This document shows positions 21,440 through 37,040 of a stretch of 51,877 nt of DNA, piece after piece. Within the stretch, counting starts at the first letter, position 1, and each line of letters opens with the position of its first letter. Made by a program: the position numbers and the translations under genes. The DNA comes from Ureaplasma sp. (GTDB taxonomy: Bacteria; Bacillota_I; Bacilli_A; Mycoplasmatales; Mycoplasmoidaceae): contig JAHHTK010000005.1 of assembly GCA_020024695.1 (NCBI GenBank), positions 1-51,877 on the forward strand, given 5' to 3'. Below the pieces are notes generated by a model. It was not told the DNA's origin, ran no database searches, and saw only the letters and a program-made list of their open reading frames with translations.

Positions 21440-22301
21440 TGCTTTTGATGTCTATGAACCGTTATGGACAAGTTATGCTGTAACTCCTTTATTGTCACTT
21501 GGTGTGACCTTGGTCATTTTATTAGTTTTATTTGGTTTATATTATGGTTCTGTCAAGAAAGTCAAACCAAATCAAGCTCCTAATGGTTTTGTTACCATTA
21601 TGGGAATGGGCATGGATTACATTAAAAGTTTAACAGTACAAATTATTGGGGAACGTCACACAAAATTCACCCCTTATTTCTTATTTTTATTTATTTATCT
21701 TTGTACTGGTGTTTTAATTTCTTTAATTGGTTTTAAAGAAATTCAAACTTCATTAGTTGTACCGTTATTTTTTGCACTAACAACGGTAATTGCAAGTCAA
21801 GTCCTTGCAGTGAAATATCAAAAATGATCATTCTTTAATAAATTCTTAATCCGAATTAAAATTAAAGGCGTTCATATTCCAGTGATGATTCAACCATTAG
21901 AAATTATTTCTAAATTGAGTCCAATCATTTCCTTAACATTCCGTATGTGAGGGAATATTACAGCAGGGTCCATCATTTACGCTTTAATGTGATGAACTTT
22001 CGGGGGAATTCAAGGGTTAAACCAAGTTCCACCAGTCGGAATCTTTATTTTAGGTTCAACTGCAATTATGCCTGCACTGTTTAGTTATTTCACCATCTTT
22101 GACGCTGTCATTCAAGCCTTCGTCTTCACGGTCTTAACCATCTCCTTATGAGGTCGGGAAATCCAAGAAGGGGAAGAACACGAATTAGAAAAAGAACAAA
22201 GAAAGCAAGAAATGACTCGCCAACAAGTGGCTTTATTACATAAGTTACAACAAGATGTGGGTCCGGCAACCGATGAAAATGGTGCCGAAGCATTTATTTA
22301 A
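21429..22301 (+). CDS. atpB: ATP synthase F0 subunit a
   Basis: A 290-residue membrane subunit that forms the two half-channels for protons against the c-ring. The key Arg helix is visible as LIS..SLTFRMWGNITAGSI (about residues 160-182), and the last helix pair contains VIQAFVFTVLTISLWG. The C-terminal 40 residues are charged and extend past the usual end. AAGGAG is placed 6 bases before the ATG; the first gene of the operon overlaps by 11 bp. Several TGA codons are Trp. Confidence 0.95.
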
Positions 22302-22313
22302 GAGGAGTAAAAT

Positions 22314-22652
22314 ATGTCAAACGCTATCGATATGACAAATCAATTAGTTGATGCTGTAAGTTCACTTACAGCTCATTCAGACGTTATTTCAACTTTTGCA
22401 GATACAAACTCAACTGTTGTTAACGTTTCAGATAAAATGGGAGCTTACATTGGGGCTGGTTTAGCAATGTCAGCTGCTATTGGGACTGGGGCTGGCCAAG
22501 GTTATGCCGCAGGTAAAGCTTGTGAAGCTATCGGCCGTAATCCCGACGCACAACCAAAAATCTTTAACACCATGATTATTGGGATGGCGATTGCTGAAAC
22601 CGCAGCTATTTATGGGTTGGTTATCTCAATTCTTTTAATCTTCGTTGCATAA
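22314..22652 (+). CDS. atpE: ATP synthase F0 subunit c
   Basis: A 112-residue hairpin protein. Helix 1 is GAYIGAGLAMSAAIGTGAGQGYAAG with the glycine ladder, the polar loop is GRNPDAQ, and helix 2 carries the ion-binding Glu in MAIAETAAIYGL. About 38 residues precede helix 1; family members in other bacteria lack this, but mycoplasma c subunits often have a shorter form of it. GAGGAG precedes the ATG. Confidence 0.96.
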   Translation: MSNAIDMTNQLVDAVSSLTAHSDVISTFADTNSTVVNVSDKMGAYIGAGLAMSAAIGTGAGQGYAAGKACEAIGRNPDAQPKIFNTMIIGMAIAETAAIYGLVISILLIFVA

Positions 22653-22654
22653 TA

Positions 22655-23278
22655 ATGAGAACCAATCAAAAAATCGGAAAAATACTTGCCTCGTTAGGTG
22701 GGGTAGGCTTGTTATCGTCATTCACCATTCCGTTTTTAACTAGTTGTACTGGTTCAATTGAAGGAATGGAACCAAGTCAAATTATTAACAACCTTTTTCC
22801 AAATGTTTGAGTATTAATTGGGGTTTTAATTTCAACCATTGTTTTATTCATTGCTTTAATTTATTTAGTTTGAAAACCAGCTGAAAAAATGATTAGCAAA
22901 CGTCAAGAATACGTGATGAGCGAAATCAAAGATGCTGAAGAAACTAAAAAAATTGCTGATGAAAAATTAGCTGAAGCCTTGAAACAAACCACCAGTGCGA
23001 ATGTTCGGGCAAACCAAATTATTAGCGACGCTACTTCCCGTGCTAAAAACATCGTGGATGATGCGTTTGAAAACGCTAATAAAGAAGCCAACATTATTAA
23101 AAGCAAAGCCCTTGCTACTATTCGTAGTGAACGGATTAAAGCTGAATATGAAATTAAAGCCAAAGGTGTTGATTTAGCTTTTGAATTAGCTCAATCTTTA
23201 ATGAGTAAAAACATTAGTCAAGAAGACAACCAAGCTTTTGTTGATCAATTTATTAATTCCTATAAAGAAACTAAATAA
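22655..23278 (+). CDS. atpF: ATP synthase F0 subunit b (lipoprotein form)
   Basis: A 207-residue stator subunit. The N terminus is a lipoprotein signal ending in IPFLTSC (Cys about 32), a mollicute trait of this subunit. One membrane helix (about 50-70) is followed by a long charged helix (KDAEETKKIADEKLAEAL and on) that reaches F1. The start overlaps the intergenic TAATAATG right after atpE. TGA codons in the membrane part are Trp. Confidence 0.93.
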
Positions 23279-23293
23279 GAAAATTAATCACTA

Positions 23294-23860
23294 ATGGCAC
23301 ATTTAGATTTTTCTAAAACTCCCATTCAAATTGGTAGTCAAAATCAACATTTATCAAAATTACTTTTCATTTTCAAACGTTACCATGACTTATTAGAAAA
23401 TGATGAAGACTTAACCCACCGTTTAAACTTTGATCAAACCACACAACAAGCCTGTATCGATTACACCAACCAATTGATCTTGATGGATGATCACGAGTTA
23501 GGTCAATATATCCAAGAAAATGTACCGGTTGAAAAATTAAATTTCTTTGTGAACGTGGTCTATTGTGCATTGAAATTAATGTATCAAGAACACACTCACG
23601 ATACCAGTCACATTCAAGTTACTATTCAAACCGCTTATGCCTTAACGGATGAACAGGTAAACCAAATTGTTGAAGTAATTCAAGCAAAAGAAGGCAAACC
23701 TTGCTATGCATATGTCGATGTTAATCCAAAACTTATCGGAGGGCTACGGGTTAGTTACAACACCATGATCTTCGATGACACTTATGCTACCAAGTTAACA
23801 AATATGAAACAAAATATCATTAAGGAAATTAATCAAGATGAACAAGAACCTCACAAATAA
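23294..23860 (+). CDS. atpH: ATP synthase F1 subunit delta
   Basis: A 188-residue stator subunit with the family order: helical N domain, then a C-terminal part with VTIQTAYALTDEQVNQIVEVI and LIGGLRVSYNTMIFDDTYATKL. That last segment matches the typical IGGF-R-D-oDxSo ending with Tyr in place of the Asp. It overlaps atpA by 23 bp. Confidence 0.9.
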   Translation: MAHLDFSKTPIQIGSQNQHLSKLLFIFKRYHDLLENDEDLTHRLNFDQTTQQACIDYTNQLILMDDHELGQYIQENVPVEKLNFFVNVVYCALKLMYQEHTHDTSHIQVTIQTAYALTDEQVNQIVEVIQAKEGKPCYAYVDVNPKLIGGLRVSYNTMIFDDTYATKLTNMKQNIIKEINQDEQEPHK

Positions 23861-25451
23861 CTTGGAACTTAATCTTGACAAACTTGCCGATATTGTTGCT
23901 GCTCAAGTTGATTCACATGCGAATGAATTAATTCAAGGTGAACAAGGAACCGTAGCTAGTATTGGTGATGGGATTGTCAATGCCACTGGTTTATGAAATG
24001 TGATGTTAAATGAATTAGTCGTCTTTGGTAATGGCCAACGGGGTCTTGCTTTAAACCTTGAAGCAGACAAAGTTGGGATCGTTATGCTTGATGAATTTAA
24101 TAACATTTCAGAAGGTGACCCCGTTTATCGGACCAAATCCGTCCTTACAATTCCTGTCGGGGACCAATTCTTAGGTCGGGTTGTCAACGCATTAGGAGAC
24201 CCATTAGATGGTAAAGGTCCAATCGTTGCTAACGACCACTTACCAATCGAAAAGATTGCACCTGGGGTTATGACCCGTCAAAGTGTTGACCAACCACTTG
24301 AAACTGGTATCTTAGAAGTTGATGCTATGTTCCCAATTGGTAAAGGTCAACGGGAATTAATTATTGGGGACCGTCAAACTGGAAAGACCACCATTGCAAC
24401 CGACGCTATCATTAACCAAAAAGGTAAAAATGTTAAGTGTGTTTATGTTGCTATTGGTCAAAAGAACTCAACCGTGGCTAACGTGGTATCAACTTTAGCT
24501 GATAATGGAGCTATGGATTACACTATTGTTTTAAGTGCGAACGCAGCCGATTTAGCTGCAATGCAATATATCGCACCTTATAGTGGTATTACTTTAGCTG
24601 AATACTTCTTATCCCAAGGTCAAGACTGTTTAATCGTCTTTGACGACTTATCCAAACATGCTGTCGCTTACCGTACCTTATCATTACTTTTAAGAAGACC
24701 ACCAGGCCGTGAAGCTTTCCCAGGGGATGTTTTCTATTTACATAGTCGTTTACTTGAACGTGCTGTTCGGTTAAATAAAGATAATGGTGGGGGTTCTATT
24801 ACTGCTCTTCCAATCATTGAAACTCAAGCAGGTGATATTAGTGCTTATATTCCAACCAACGTTATTTCTATTACCGATGGTCAATTATTCATGCAAACCG
24901 CTTTATTCAATGCTGGACAACGACCAGCTATTGATGCAGGGTTATCTGTTTCACGGGTAGGGAGTGCTGCTCAAATTAAAGCGATTAAGCAAACTGCTGG
25001 TAGTTTAAAATTAGTCTTAGCAAACTATCGGGAATTAGCAAGCTTTAGCCAATTCGGATCTGACCTTGACCCACAAACAAAAGAAATCTTATCCAACGGG
25101 GAAAAGATTAACTGAATGTTACGTCAAGCTCCAACCCAACCATACAACCAAATTGAAGAAGCAGTTCTTTTATTCTCAATTAAAGAAAACTTCTTAAAAT
25201 ACATTCCAGTTGAAGCGATTACCGCTTTCAAAACTGCAATTATCAACTACTTTAAAAACACCAACTTATACGGTGCTTTAGAACAAGCCAAAGCTTTTGA
25301 TGATCGTTTAAGCAATGCTTTCAAATACGGCTTTAAAGAATTAGTTAAACAATTTGCTGACACTTTAAAAGACTACGATTTATCAGCAGCTGATTTACAA
25401 GCTTTAACAGCAACTCAAGAAGAAATCGATGCCTATGACAGCTACCGTTAA
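23838..25451 (+). CDS. atpA: ATP synthase F1 subunit alpha
   Basis: A 537-residue non-catalytic nucleotide-binding subunit. Walker A is GDRQTGKT (about residues 177-184); the family signature [20 protein letters not shown] and the DDLSKHA segment are present. The N-terminal ATG at 23838 gives the usual helical start and overlaps atpH by 23 bp. One TGA (about residue 54) and one near residue 426 are Trp. Confidence 0.97.
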
Positions 25452-26293
25452 AACTAATCTTAATAAGGATACTACCACCTCTAAAAAAATTAATTATGTG
25501 AAAAAATATCCTTATTGAGTCTATATTGTGTTAGCGTTCGGATTAGCAGGCTTAATTGTTGCCATTGTTACCACCGCTTTAGTCTCCCATGTTTATTGAA
25601 CTTATTCAGACATTGTCTTTAATAATCCTAATTTACATGGTAGTGGGACTGATGCGATTGGACCAAATGACATTTGAAAATTAATCTTAATTAATCCACA
25701 GTATTTCAATGCCAATAGTGCTTATTACCAAGGTTTAAGTAGTGTTGGCCCTAGTGTTGGCACCTTAGCCACCTACCAACAATTTTCTGATTGATGTAGT
25801 AACCACGGTTATGCTCCGTTTATGGAACAAGACTTGTTTGCACGATTCCAAGCTGTCTTTAGTATTCATGGAGACCAATTTAACAGTGCTTTAGCTGCTC
25901 AATTATGAAATCCAAATGCGAATGCTTATTACATTGTCACTTGTGTGTTCTGAATTGCATCCGTCATTACTTTAGCAATTATCTTCTTCAACTGATGAAG
26001 TTATATTGTTAAACAAATTAAAGCTAACCAATTGCCAAAAGCCCAACGGATTGCTGCCAAAAAAGCGAAAAAAGAAGCGAAAGCTTTAGCTCGACAAAGA
26101 AAAAGCAAAATCAAAGAGTTAAAACAACGTAACTTATGAGAAGATATGGTCACTAACAATAACCCTGATAAACCAATCACCACAACTGATGGGGTCAGCA
26201 GTGTATCTAAAATTACCACCAATTCTCAATCCCAAGACACAGTTTTAACTCAAGTGGGATTTGTCCAAGACAAAAATAGTAAAGGAGTAGCGT

Positions 26294-26316
<23 letters not shown>
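25435..26316 (+). CDS. Two-helix membrane protein inserted between atpA and atpG
   Basis: A 293-residue protein unlike any ATP synthase subunit I know. A basic start leads to a first membrane helix (about 28-50), a roughly 110-residue outside domain rich in Asn, Ser and aromatic residues, and a second helix (about 163-187). A strongly basic helix (about 190-225, KAKKEAKALARQRKSK) and a polar Ser/Thr tail complete it. It overlaps atpA by 17 bp and atpG by 23 bp, so it is fully embedded in the operon and translated with it. Basic helix and anchor could let it act as an extra stator or as a clamp on the F1 part; this is inference. Nine or more TGA codons are Trp. Confidence 0.85.
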
Positions 26317-28746
<2,430 letters not shown>

Positions 28747-28753
28747 TTAACCG

Positions 28754-29161
28754 ATGATTCATTTAAAAATTATTGACCCGATTCACGGAGTTAGCTATGA
28801 CAATGATATTTTAAGCATGGAAGTTATTACGACCGAAGGTCACTTAGGTCTGCAAGCCAATATCATTCCTATCGTTGCTAACTTAATTAACGGGAAATGT
28901 TATATTACTTTTAAAGATAATACCAAACGGGATGGAATCTTTACGGGTGGGTTGTTGTATTGTGACAAAATCAAAGGAATTGTCATTTTAACCAATTACT
29001 TTGAATGAGCTAAAGAAGACAACTTAACCGAATTAAAAAATGCTAACGATCGCTTAGCTAAAGAATTAGCTAGCATGGATAAAAATGACCCACGCTATGC
29101 AGATTTAGCTAGCCAATTATTTTTAGACGAAAAACGTTACGAAGCTTACAATAATAAATAA
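28754..29161 (+). CDS. atpC: ATP synthase F1 subunit epsilon
   Basis: A 135-residue subunit with the beta-sandwich order seen in the family: DILSMEVITTEGHLGLQANIIP, then FTGGLLYCDKIKGIVIL, then a C-terminal helix pair (EDNLTELKNANDRLAKEL). It inhibits ATP hydrolysis and links gamma to the c-ring. It follows atpD after 7 bases and is the last gene before the operon terminator. Confidence 0.93.
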
Positions 29162-29169
29162 TCAAATCT

Positions 29170-29207
29170 AACTAATGACTAGTTATTCTAGTCATTAGTT
29201 TTTTTAT
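29170..29207 (+). terminator. Terminator of the ATP synthase operon
   Basis: Perfect 13-bp stem AACTAATGACTAG / CTAGTCATTAGTT with a 5-base loop and seven T. Confidence 0.9.
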
Positions 29208-29266
29208 CAACTAGGATTTCAGGTTTTGCTTTTTTCTTATTTAAAAAGTATTACAATATACACGTT

Positions 29267-30631
29267 ATGACGTTTGTCAATTCCCATAATCAATTCTCAT
29301 CCATCTTTATTATTACCACCACTGTCTTAGTGGTGGTATTAGGGGTGAGCAGTCTCTTTTTTAAGTATTACCATTTTAAAAATGCTAAACTTAAAAAAGT
29401 TTTTAGTCTCAAAAATATGGTTTATTTAGGCACCTTATTAGGCTTAATCATGGGGATTATCTTTAGTAGTTTAAACCAGTTTCAAAATTTAGATATTCAA
29501 AATGTGGCCCATGCTAAATGGTTGTGAGATTGTATTTCATTTACTTATAGTTTTGGGATGTATTTAATTGCTTTAAGTTTTATTTTGGCGTGATTAGTGA
29601 TTCCTGTGGTGACTTTTAAAGCAATGGGAAAATTTGTCAAACAAGAAAACGATTATAAATTAGAACTCAAAAAAATCGGATTCATTTTATTGTTAATGGC
29701 AGTAACCACCTTAGTCATGAACATGGAATGAATTGTCCCTTTTAATGATATGTCCACTCCTTTAACCGTGTTTAAAGTCAATGACCTTCGGTTTGATAAG
29801 GATGCCTGATTCATGGGGGCTAAATATTTATTTGACCATGTCTTTTTAACGGTTTGGTATCCATGAACCTTTTTATGCTATTCATTAGTTTGTCTTTTAA
29901 TTTGTTTTTTAATTGCCAACCATTTAGTGAAACGACATCCCTTTCAAGAACCACGCATGGATCTTGGTTGAGTAAAAGGATTAATGTTTGGTTATGAATT
30001 TGTGGATAGTTTAGGCTCAGTGGCTGCCTATTCGTTTATTAGCTGTTATTTTTTATTTAACTGACAAAGTTTCTTAATTCACTTGAGTTTATTAATTGGG
30101 TGTTTATTGGTCATTTATGTGGCCTTATTTGGCATTTTATTATTAATTGTCCAACGTTTTAAACCCGATGAAAGAGACATGCACGATTTATACAACGTGT
30201 TATGAATGTATTTTAAAAACAAAGAAAGTGTGTTAGCCCAAAACCATAAACAAGTTCCTAACTGATGATATGAAAAAATCATCACTTCTAAGGCTAATGC
30301 TTGAAATTTATGTGATGCTTGTATTGTTGGATTAAGTTTCACCATTTATTTAGGGTTTGCTAACAACTTCAATCTTAACCCTGATGGTCATGCTTATTTC
30401 ACCAAAAATATGTATGATGTCAACTTCTGAATCTTAGTTTTAATTAGTGGTTTTGTTTATAATTTCTTAGCCTCTAACCAAGAAAAAAATGCAGGGTTAG
30501 CAAGAAACTTTATGGGAGCAAGTACTTATTCAATTACCCCAGGGTTACAAACTGGAATTTTTGGTTGAATTATGCCTTCTGTTAACAAAATGTCAAAAAT
30601 CACCGATAATTTAATATGTATAGTGATTTAG
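29267..30631 (+). CDS. Polytopic membrane protein of unknown function
   Basis: A 454-residue protein with about ten hydrophobic helices in two groups (residues about 12-200 and 215-420) separated by polar loops. No signal for a known transporter family is visible. It starts 60 bases after the ATP synthase terminator and ends one base before the next gene, whose protein is a degenerate ABC ATPase with its own membrane part; the two probably work together. More than ten TGA codons are Trp. It could be the permease partner of an ECF- or ABC-like uptake system, but I cannot name the family. Confidence 0.7.
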
Positions 30632-30632
30632 T

Positions 30633-31911
30633 ATGTTAAATTTTATTGCCATTAACCATTTCTGTTCTCATTCCTATCAATATGGACTCAATTTTGAACT
30701 TCAAGCTAAAAGTGTGAATTTTATCGGAGCCAAAGATAACCAAACTTATTTAGGTTTATATCAAAACTTGATCCAAACCCAACCTGAAGTGCAAGGTTCA
30801 GCCCATTTTGATAAATATGAATTATTCCATATGGGACCAAAAACTAAATGTCGGTTTTTATATAGCCACGTGCAAGTTTTTGATGACCAGACTTTTTATA
30901 ATGAATCTTTAACCGTTTATGAGTTTTTAAAACAAAACTGGTTAATTAACCATTTAAATACCCATGACTTTGAAACTTTCTTTGAAAGTTTCTGTCTGGA
31001 AATGGATTTAGACAACTGTGCTTATTTACCAATTAAAGAGTTAAGCGTACTTCAAAGACTGATGGTTGGGTTTAGTTTGGCTTTCTTTAATAACAAGAAA
31101 TATTTGTTTATTCAAACTGAACTTGACCAATATCCACCAGAAGTGTTAACTAAAGCCTTTGAATTTTTAACCTATTTAACTACTAAACAAATCACAATTC
31201 TTTGATTTAGTCACCTCAATCAAGAATTAATCCAAAACTACCACGTGATTGATTTAGATGATCCTCAATATGACCATATGCCCCACCACTTCATTATTAA
31301 TGACGAAACCTATTTAGCTTCTAAATATGCGTTGAATATGAAAAAGTGGTTTCAAATGACTAGTATTACTTTTAAACAAACTAACTTAACATTGAGTTTA
31401 ATTTATGGCTTTTTAATGACCTTTTTATTTGCCATTAGTTTGTTTTTCGCCAATAAACCCGTCAGTTTATTTGGCCATCCTTTAGGGTGAGTTGAAAACG
31501 ATATTGATGGGTTATTAATTGGGGTAATTTTATTAATTGTCATCCTTGGCTTAACTGTTTTGTATATCTGGTATTTGTTTTATAAAAATAAGGCTTATTT
31601 TCAGTTTCTATTGTTTAGTGGAATTTCAAAAAACGTGTTAAACTTTTTAATTTGTTTTATTATTTTGGCGTTTGTTACTAGTGTTATTTTGTCTAGTTAT
31701 ATAATCTTATTAATAACGTATAGTAGTTTTGATTTCTTAATGCACGTGAAATGGGTTTCTTCAATTTATTTTCCAATTAGTTTATTCTTATTTAATCTCA
31801 TTTGTTGTATGATGTGTGCCAACATGATTAAGAATAACTTATTGAAAAATCCAAACAAGAAACAATCCTGACTGCAAAGAAAAATAAAAACACAGAAAGA
31901 AAATAAAAATT

Positions 31912-31928
<17 letters not shown>
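30633..31928 (+). CDS. Degenerate ABC ATPase domain fused to membrane helices
   Basis: A 431-residue protein. Residues 1-200 follow the order of an ABC ATPase but with each key motif altered: GAKDNQTY (32-39) where GxxGxGKS should be, LSVLQ (137-141) for LSGGQ, KYLFIQTELDQ (about 156-166) for the Walker B LLLLDEPxxxLD, while the switch His remains in ILWFSH (194). Residues about 245-415 hold four membrane helices. Loss of the Lys, the Walker B Asp and the catalytic Glu position implies no ATP hydrolysis. The frame is long, intact and coupled to both neighbours (1-base gap before; 17-bp overlap with lysS), so it is not an ordinary pseudogene. Confidence 0.7.
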
Positions 31929-34386
<2,458 letters not shown>

Positions 34387-34387
<1 letters not shown>

Positions 34388-35040
34388 TGAAATACAGTGT
34401 TATTATTGCAGCCGCTGGTAGTTCAGCAAGAGCTGGTCATTATGACAAATTATTATTTAAATTAAATAATGAACCTGTCATTAAACATAGTGTCAATAAC
34501 TTTTTTGAAGACAAAGACTGTAAACAAATTGTGTTGGTAGTCTCTGAATCAAAGTTTGACTTTTATAAAAAAATGTTTAACTTCTATCCCAAATTATTAG
34601 TGGTTAAGGGTAAAGCAAGTCGGTTTGATAGTGTTTATGAAGGTTTTAAACATGTGAAACATGACTTAGTCTTAATCCATGATGGGGCTCGTCCTTATGT
34701 CACCATGGACTTAATTGACCAAGTCAAACAAAACTTAACAATCTATGACATGGTCTTGCCTGTCATTCCTGTCATTGATTCATTAATTCAAACCCCAGCT
34801 CATAATTTTCACTATGTGGATCGGAATCAATTCCATTTAGTCCAAACTCCACAAGGGTTTCAAAAATCAATCTTAGCTCAAGCCTATCAATTAAACACCA
34901 CCCATACAAGTTTTAGTGATGAAGGTGGTCTTGTGATGAACATGATTCCTGATGTAAAAGTCAATTTAATTGACGGGGAAACAGGAAATAAAAAAATCAC
35001 TTATGAAAGTGATTTTGAAAAACTATTTTGTTTGGATTAA
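34387..35040 (+). CDS. ispD: 2-C-methyl-D-erythritol 4-phosphate cytidylyltransferase (IspD/TarI family)
   Basis: A 217-residue nucleotidyltransferase. Motifs in order: AAAGSSARAGHYDKLLFKL (nucleotide loop), VKGKASRFDSV, VLIHDGARPYV, DRNQFHLVQTPQGF, SDEGGLVMNM and NKKITYESD at the end. These are the IspD signature residues for CTP-dependent transfer in the non-mevalonate isoprenoid route. The related TarI enzymes use ribitol phosphate; the sequence alone does not exclude that. No other isoprenoid gene is in the window. Its 3' end overlaps the convergent degV gene by 18 bp. Confidence 0.85.
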
Positions 35041-35874
35041 AATTGAAAAACTGTTAATCCCCGTGTGGGCAATCACGCATTTTGGTAATAAACTTGGTTC
35101 ATTCACCACTGGTTGTCCAATTTTAGTTAACGTATATTCAACTAATTTTTGACCTTCTTCCACATTGGATAATTCATTCATGATGGATAAATGGTTAATC
35201 CCATTAGTTGAATATTTTATTTGTTGGTTAATTAAATCTAAGGATTTATCAATCGCTCCTGTTCAAGTTAAATCTTTGGCAACATAACTTAATTTACCAT
35301 CAAATTTCACAATCAATTTGATTTTAAAAGCAGCAGCCATCATACATTTAAAAGAACTGATCCGACCACCTTTTTTTAATTGACTTAAGTCACCAACAAT
35401 TACCACCCCACAAGTTTTAGCTATTAATTGATCAACATAAGCTTGTAATTGATTCATATCTTGATTGTTATTAACATAGTCAATGATAGCATTTGCTAAT
35501 CAGTTACCACTAATACCAACACAACTTCCATCAATCACTTTGACATTTTGATAATCAGTTGTTAAACTGACACAGGTGTCATAAAAACTGGACAAATGTT
35601 TGGACAACGGTAACACTACAATATGTTCATATTGATCGTGAATTTCTTCAAGCACGTTTAATAATAAACCTGGACTAGCCATACTGGTGGAAACATCAAA
35701 TTTATTATTAAACGCATTGATTAAGAGGGAACGTTCAAAATTAGCGTCATCTAAATACGCTTGTTCTTGCCCGTTTTTATCTTTAATAAAAACTTGCATT
35801 GGTAACACGATGACGTCAGCGTTTTCGGTTGCATAGTTAGAACCTGAATCTAAAATGATAGCAATTTTTTTCAT
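35023..35874 (-). CDS. DegV family fatty acid-binding protein
   Basis: A 283-residue protein starting MKKIAIILDSGSNY, the DegV N-terminal strand with the Asp-Ser pair. The segment STSMASPGLLLNVLEEI takes the place of the TSxPS loop, and GDLSQLKKGGRISSFKCMMA is the conserved lipid-pocket helix. DegV/FakB proteins present fatty acids to a kinase for phospholipid synthesis. Two TGA codons are Trp. It converges on ispD with an 18-bp tail overlap and is divergent from the tRNA-binding gene. Confidence 0.9.
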
Positions 35875-35928
35875 AATCTAAACACTTTTCTTTAATCGTA
35901 ATTTAAAATATCTATGTAAAGGTATTTT

Positions 35929-36522
35929 ATGACAATATTTTATAATAGCAATTCATTACATGATACATTAATTATTCATATTCACGAAGAAAACGTCACC
36001 AACGTGGTTAAAAAAGGTGATTTAACATACTTATACCATGACCAAGAAGTGGTCGGGATTAACATTGATAAGGTTAGTGAAAAATTTGTTTCTTTAGCCC
36101 CAGGTTACATTTATGCCACTGATTATTTACGGATTCGCTTAGAAGCCTTAACAGGAATTGATTTACCACCTTATGATAACAAATTAATCGTGGGCAAAAT
36201 TATTGCTTGTGAACCAGTTGTTAACACCCACTTACATACCTGTAAAGTTGATATTGGACATGGTCAAGTCTTACAAATTGTTTGTGGAGCTGCTAATGCC
36301 AGAGAAGGTTTAAAAACGGTTGTCGCTTTAGATAACTGTATGTTACCAAATGGTAAAATCATCAAGGTAGGACCATTAATGGGAATCAAAAGTGAAGGCA
36401 TGTTATGCTCATTTGCTGAATTAAATCTTGTCAGTGATCAAAAAGGAATTATTGAAGTTCCTGACGATGAAGTTATTGGCTGTGTTTATCGGCCAGCATT
36501 TTCAAATCTGTCAACAAATTAA
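35929..36522 (+). CDS. YtpR-type tRNA-binding domain protein
   Basis: A 197-residue protein. Residues about 85-190 are an EMAP/tRNA-binding OB fold, as at the N terminus of bacterial PheT: VGKIIACEPVVNTHLHTCKVD, QIVCGAANAREGLKTVVAL, GIKSEGMLCSFAEL. The first 80 residues are a separate domain. Free-standing members occur widely in Firmicutes and mollicutes; the RNA target is not known. AAGGT is 5 bases before the ATG. It is followed by a probable promoter for rpmE. Confidence 0.88.
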   Translation: MTIFYNSNSLHDTLIIHIHEENVTNVVKKGDLTYLYHDQEVVGINIDKVSEKFVSLAPGYIYATDYLRIRLEALTGIDLPPYDNKLIVGKIIACEPVVNTHLHTCKVDIGHGQVLQIVCGAANAREGLKTVVALDNCMLPNGKIIKVGPLMGIKSEGMLCSFAELNLVSDQKGIIEVPDDEVIGCVYRPAFSNLSTN

Positions 36523-36544
36523 GCCAAAATTTGGTATTTTAATA

Positions 36545-36550
36545 TATAAT
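36545..36550 (+). promoter_or_regulatory. Candidate -10 box for rpmE
   Basis: TATAAT 44 bases before the rpmE start, inside a very AT-rich 71-base gap. No convincing -35 box. Confidence 0.4.
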
Positions 36551-36593
36551 ATTCACATATTTTATATATAAATATTTAATATAAGGATTTTTC

Positions 36594-36878
36594 ATGAAAA
36601 CAAATAACCAACCAAACTTATCAACAGCAAATTATACTTGTGCCCAATGTGGTGCCAAATATGACATTCTTTCAACTAAAGGTGGTGCTATCAGTTTAGA
36701 CGTTTGCTCAAACTGTCACCAATTCTATGTTGGTAAAGCTGGTAGTGTTGCATTAAAAGGTAAAGCAGAAAAACTTGCTGGTAAATTTAACGCTGGTAAA
36801 GCAACCATGACAGCTAAAAAAGATGTTAAAACAAAAGAACGTAAAAGCGTTGCCGACAACGGACTTGAATCCTTATAA
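36594..36878 (+). CDS. rpmE: Ribosomal protein bL31
   Basis: A 94-residue protein of the large ribosomal subunit, zinc-binding type: CAQC (residues 16-19) and CSNCHQFYVGK (about 38-48) give the four Cys pattern. The C terminus is extended by a basic Lys/Ala-rich tail of about 40 residues (GKATMTAKKDVKTKERK), as in other mollicutes. AAGGAT precedes the ATG. Confidence 0.93.
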   Translation: MKTNNQPNLSTANYTCAQCGAKYDILSTKGGAISLDVCSNCHQFYVGKAGSVALKGKAEKLAGKFNAGKATMTAKKDVKTKERKSVADNGLESL

Positions 36879-36883
36879 GACTT

Positions 36884-36911
36884 CTTGAATTTAACTAAAA
36901 TTAAATTCAAG
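36884..36911 (+). terminator. Hairpin directly after rpmE
   Basis: Perfect 11-bp stem CTTGAATTTAA / TTAAATTCAAG with a 6-base loop but only a short T-rich tail. It may be a partial terminator or protect the 3' end; a second, better terminator follows. Confidence 0.5.
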
Positions 36912-36945
36912 AGTGTTTAATAGACTTATCATATAACTATAGTTG

Positions 36946-36977
36946 AAAAAGACACTACACCGTAGATGTCTTTTTTT
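36946..36977 (+). terminator. Terminator between rpmE and prfA
   Basis: AAAAGACA and TGTCTTTT arms followed by a run of T. Confidence 0.7.
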
Positions 36978-37040
36978 ATCAATTAAGATTAAAAACATTT
37001 ACCATTTAAGATAACAAATACATTCAATGAGAGAACACTT

